64,000 bases of DNA from Mycolicibacter senuensis. Its GTDB lineage: Bacteria > Actinomycetota > Actinomycetes > Mycobacteriales > Mycobacteriaceae. The first letter of the stretch is position 1; each line of letters opens with the position of its first letter. A program made the translations under genes and the position numbers. Where the stretch lies: NCBI RefSeq assembly GCF_002101885.1, contig NZ_LQPS01000036.1, positions 62,001-126,000 on the forward strand, read 5' to 3'. This document shows positions 61,905-64,000 of this stretch, one piece after another. The notes below the pieces were generated by a model. That model did no database searches. It saw nothing but the letters and a program-made list of their open reading frames with translations, and was not told the DNA's origin.

Positions 61905-62207
61905 ATGACCAAGTTCCTCACCTCGATCGTCGCCTGGCTGCGCGCCGGATATCCCGACGGGGTCCCGCAGACCGACTACATCCCGCTGCTGGCACTTCTG
62001 TCACGGCGGCTGACCAACGACGAGGTCAAGACCGTCGCCGGCGAACTGATCGGCCGCGGCGAGTTCGACCACATCGACATCGGGGTGATGATCGCCCGGC
62101 TCACCAACGAACTGCCCGCCCAACAGGACGTGGACCGGGTGCGAGAGCGGTTGGCCGCCAAGGGCTGGCTGCTCGATGACGCCCCCAGCGGCGGAGGCAC
62201 GCCATAG
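61905..62207 (+). CDS. DUF3349 protein (Rv0543c orthologue)
   Basis: The 100-residue soluble, helical protein has the DUF3349 layout: AWLRAGYPDGVPQTDYIPLLALLSRRLTNDEV and GEFDHIDIGVMIARLTNELPAQQDVDRVRERLAAKGW. The family is mycobacteria-centred with unknown function. The start follows GAAGGTTGAGG. It lies immediately before menE. Confidence 0.92.
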   Translation: MTKFLTSIVAWLRAGYPDGVPQTDYIPLLALLSRRLTNDEVKTVAGELIGRGEFDHIDIGVMIARLTNELPAQQDVDRVRERLAAKGWLLDDAPSGGGTP

Positions 62208-62245
62208 CCGTCCTGCGTGCGCTGGTCGTCCCCTCCGATGGCGCG

Positions 62246-63346
62246 GTGTCGATGCTGCTGCCCGCCCTGCAGGACGTTCTGGACGGGCACCGCGCCGCGC
62301 TGACGCCGGTCGCCGCCGACGGCGATCCCTCCGTCCTGGCCGCCCTGCGGGTGGGTGAGCCGGTCGACGACGATGTCGCATTGGTGGTGACGACGTCGGG
62401 GACCACCGGTGCGCCCAAAGGGGCACTGTTGACCGGCGCGGCGCTGCGAGCCAGCGCGGCAGCCACCGAGAACCGGTTGGGCGGCCCGGGCCGCTGGCTG
62501 CTGGCGTTACCGCCACACCACATCGCCGGAATCCAGGTCGTGGTGCGCAGCCTGCTGGCCGGTAGCACGCCGGTACAGATCGACGTCGCAACGGGTTTCG
62601 ATGTCGAGCGGTTGCCGGCCGCGGTCGCCGAACTCGGGTCCGGCCGTCGCTACACCTCGCTGGTGGCCACCCAACTCGCCAAGGCGCTGGAGGCTCCCGC
62701 CGCGACGGCCGCGCTGGCCGAACTCGACGCGGTGCTGCTGGGCGGCGGCCCGGCGCCGCAACCGACTCTGGACGCCGCTGCGGCCGCAGGCGTGCAGGTG
62801 GTGCGCACCTACGGCATGAGCGAGACCGCCGGCGGCTGTGTCTATGACGGCGTGCCGCTGGACGGGGTGCGGGTGCGCATCGGCGACGACGGGCGGATCG
62901 CGCTCGGCGGACCGACGCTGGCCCGCGGTTACCGCAATCCCGCCGACCCGGACCCGTTCGCCGAGCCGGGCTGGTTCCACACCAATGACGTTGGGGTGCT
63001 GGATTCTTCGGGGTGCCTGAGTGTGCTCGGGCGCGCCGACGATGCGATCAGCACCGGGGGGCTGACCGTACTGCCCGGCCCGGTGGAGGCCGTGCTGTCG
63101 ACCCACCCCGCCGTGGCCGACTGTGCGGTGTTCGGCATCCCCGACGATCGGCTGGGCCAGCGGGTGGTGGCCGCGGTGGTGGTGGCCGGCGCCGAGCCGC
63201 CGACACTGCCGGCGCTGCGCGCCCATATCGCGCAATCCCTGGACGCCACTGCGGCACCGCGGGAGTTGCACATCGTCGCCGCGTTGCCCCGACGCGGGAT
63301 CGGAAAGCTGGACCGGAAATCGTTGGTGCAGCAGTACTCTCGTTGA
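62246..63346 (+). CDS. menE: o-Succinylbenzoate--CoA ligase MenE
   Basis: The adenylate-forming enzyme activates o-succinylbenzoate. It has TTSGTTGAPKGALL, LALPPHHIAGIQV, YGMSETAGGCVYDG, WFHTNDVGVL, and the catalytic lysine in GIGKLDRKSL. At 366 residues it is a short actinobacterial MenE (Rv0542c). Coding similarity appears to continue upstream to 62204 (AVLRALVVPSDGAVSML). No ATG, GTG or TTG exists there apart from the internal GTG used; CTG codons or an ATA overlapping the DUF3349 stop are the only earlier choices. Confidence 0.9.
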   Translation: MSMLLPALQDVLDGHRAALTPVAADGDPSVLAALRVGEPVDDDVALVVTTSGTTGAPKGALLTGAALRASAAATENRLGGPGRWLLALPPHHIAGIQVVVRSLLAGSTPVQIDVATGFDVERLPAAVAELGSGRRYTSLVATQLAKALEAPAATAALAELDAVLLGGGPAPQPTLDAAAAAGVQVVRTYGMSETAGGCVYDGVPLDGVRVRIGDDGRIALGGPTLARGYRNPADPDPFAEPGWFHTNDVGVLDSSGCLSVLGRADDAISTGGLTVLPGPVEAVLSTHPAVADCAVFGIPDDRLGQRVVAAVVVAGAEPPTLPALRAHIAQSLDATAAPRELHIVAALPRRGIGKLDRKSLVQQYSR

Positions 63347-63363
63347 GCTACGACTACGGAAGG

Positions 63364-64000
63364 TCAGTCACCGCCGCTTCCGCCGCCCGATCCACCACCG
63401 GACGAGCCGCCGCTCGAGCCACCGCCGGACGAACCACCGGAGGAGCCGCCGCTCGAGCCACCGGACGAGCCGCCGCTCGAGCCACCGGAGCTGCTGCCGG
63501 AGCCCCCGGAGCCACTACCACTCGACCCCGAGGAACCGGACCCGCCGCTGGAACTGCCTCCCGAACCACCAGAGCTGCTCCCCGAACCACCAGAGCTGCT
63601 CCCCGAACCACCAGAGCTGCTGCCGGAACCACCAGAGCTGCTGCCGGAACCACCGGAGCTGCTGCCGGAACTACCGGAGCCACTGGAGCTACCGCCCGAA
63701 CCACTGGAACCACTACCCGAACCGCCCGGGGCGCTGCCGGAGCCACTGCTCCCCGAGCCACTGCCCGAACTGCCGGAACCACCCGAACTACTGCCGGAAC
63801 CACCCGAACTACTGCCGGAGCCACCCGAACTACTGCCCGAGCCTTCACCACCGGACCCGGAACCACCAAGCCCGGAACCACCGGAACCGGTACCGCCCGA
63901 GTCAGTCCCGCCGGAGCCGCCGGAATCGCTGCCAGCTCCCCCCGTACCGGGCCCGCTTGATTCACCACCCGATCCGGTACCGCCCGATCCGGTACCGCCC
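63364..64000 (-). CDS. C-terminal Gly/Ser-rich repeat tail of a truncated protein
   Basis: On the minus strand a frame is open from the window edge to a TGA at 63364. It encodes over 200 residues that are almost only Gly and Ser with rare Thr, Glu, Asp and Pro (units such as GSSSGGS), ending SGGGSGGGSGGD. No start codon lies in the window, so the N-terminal domain is outside. Codon-regular Gly/Ser periodicity supports this frame over the Ala/Pro/Val-rich frame also open here. The tail resembles the disordered ends of some surface or TPM/DUF2207-type membrane proteins, but that is a guess. Confidence 0.7.
   Translation of the reverse strand, partial: GGTGSGGTGSGGESSGPGTGGAGSDSGGSGGTDSGGTGSGGSGLGGSGSGGEGSGSSSGGSGSSSGGSGSSSGGSGSSGSGSGSSGSGSAPGGSGSGSSGSGGSSSGSGSSGSSSGGSGSSSGGSGSSSGGSGSSSGGSGSSSGGSGGSSSGGSGSSGSSGSGSGGSGSSSGGSSGGSSGGSSGGSSGGSSGGGSSGGSSGGGSGGGSGGD
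63566..63670 (-). repeat. Five tandem 21-bp repeats within the Gly/Ser tail
   Basis: The unit CCACCAGAGCTGCTCCCCGAA (plus strand, seven codons) occurs five times in tandem with one to four substitutions. On the coding strand it gives FGSSSGG-like Gly/Ser heptads. Surrounding sequence contains degenerate copies. Confidence 0.9.

Noticed and set aside
63566..63670. CRISPR array
   Set aside because: The 21-bp units are directly adjacent with no spacers and encode a Gly/Ser tail; no cas genes are present.
63354..63968. A minus-strand Ala/Pro/Val-rich protein with an ATG start
   Set aside because: Its composition is a frame-shifted image of the Gly/Ser repeats, and it has no ribosome binding site or domain.

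Overview
The window is high-GC actinobacterial DNA and looks like a non-tuberculous Mycobacterium or close relative. From about 29.1 to 63.3 kb the gene order follows the Mycobacterium tuberculosis Rv0566c-Rv0542c neighbourhood: yajQ, an EthA-like monooxygenase, gpsA, htpX, grcC1, menJ, an Rv0560c-type methyltransferase, ubiE/menG, menD, bpoC, menC, fadD8, menB, pitA, a DUF3349 gene and menE. Many genes start with no Shine-Dalgarno sequence, exactly 6-8 nt after a TANNNT -10 box, which is the usual mycobacterial leaderless arrangement.

Region 1 (1-11 kb). A truncated SDR gene, a small membrane protein, a secreted trypsin-like protease, a SelO pseudokinase and an SRPBCC protein come first. A tightly overlapping four-gene operon (4.3-9.4 kb) then encodes what looks like ectoine catabolism: deacetylase, diaminobutyrate transaminase, ectoine-hydrolase-like M24 protein and aldehyde dehydrogenase. 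A methyltransferase and a VapBC module follow.

Region 2 (11-23 kb). This accessory stretch holds a thioesterase and a DUF4226-like protein followed by four small membrane proteins in an A-B-B-A paralogue order, which resembles an effector/immunity locus. Next come a recombinase-like protein, a Cys-rich protein, an ADP-ribosylglycohydrolase and an ankyrin protein. Three of these have sequences matching the PafBC-dependent DNA-damage promoter (TTGTCGGTG-N8-TANNNT). An SDR, a large flippase-like membrane protein with a degenerate kinase segment, a flavin monooxygenase and a VapBC11-like pair complete the region.

Region 3 (23-29 kb). A leftward operon (methyltransferase, DUF309 protein, galT, galK) converts galactose to glucose-1-phosphate. 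Its promoter carries an iron-box-like sequence. A serine/threonine kinase appears frameshifted away from its extracytoplasmic sensor domain. tRNA-Tyr(GTA) with a perfect hairpin terminator follows.

Region 4 (29-63 kb). This is the menaquinone cluster. GrcC1 makes the polyprenyl tail. MenD, MenC, MenE and MenB build 1,4-dihydroxy-2-naphthoyl-CoA. UbiE/MenG methylates and MenJ reduces one isoprene unit. The cluster is interrupted at 44.06-51.32 kb by an apparent genomic island bounded by a 41-bp perfect direct repeat of the 3' end of a lipoprotein gene. The island carries tetR with a secreted peptidase, divergent from two enzymes that each have an N-terminal Rieske domain (one fused to an FMN/glutamate-synthase domain, one to a thiamine-diphosphate oxidase), plus an SDR and a decayed GPP34 gene. 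Twin palindromic operators sit on the divergent promoters.

The window ends inside a leftward gene encoding a Gly/Ser-only repeat tail of more than 200 residues.
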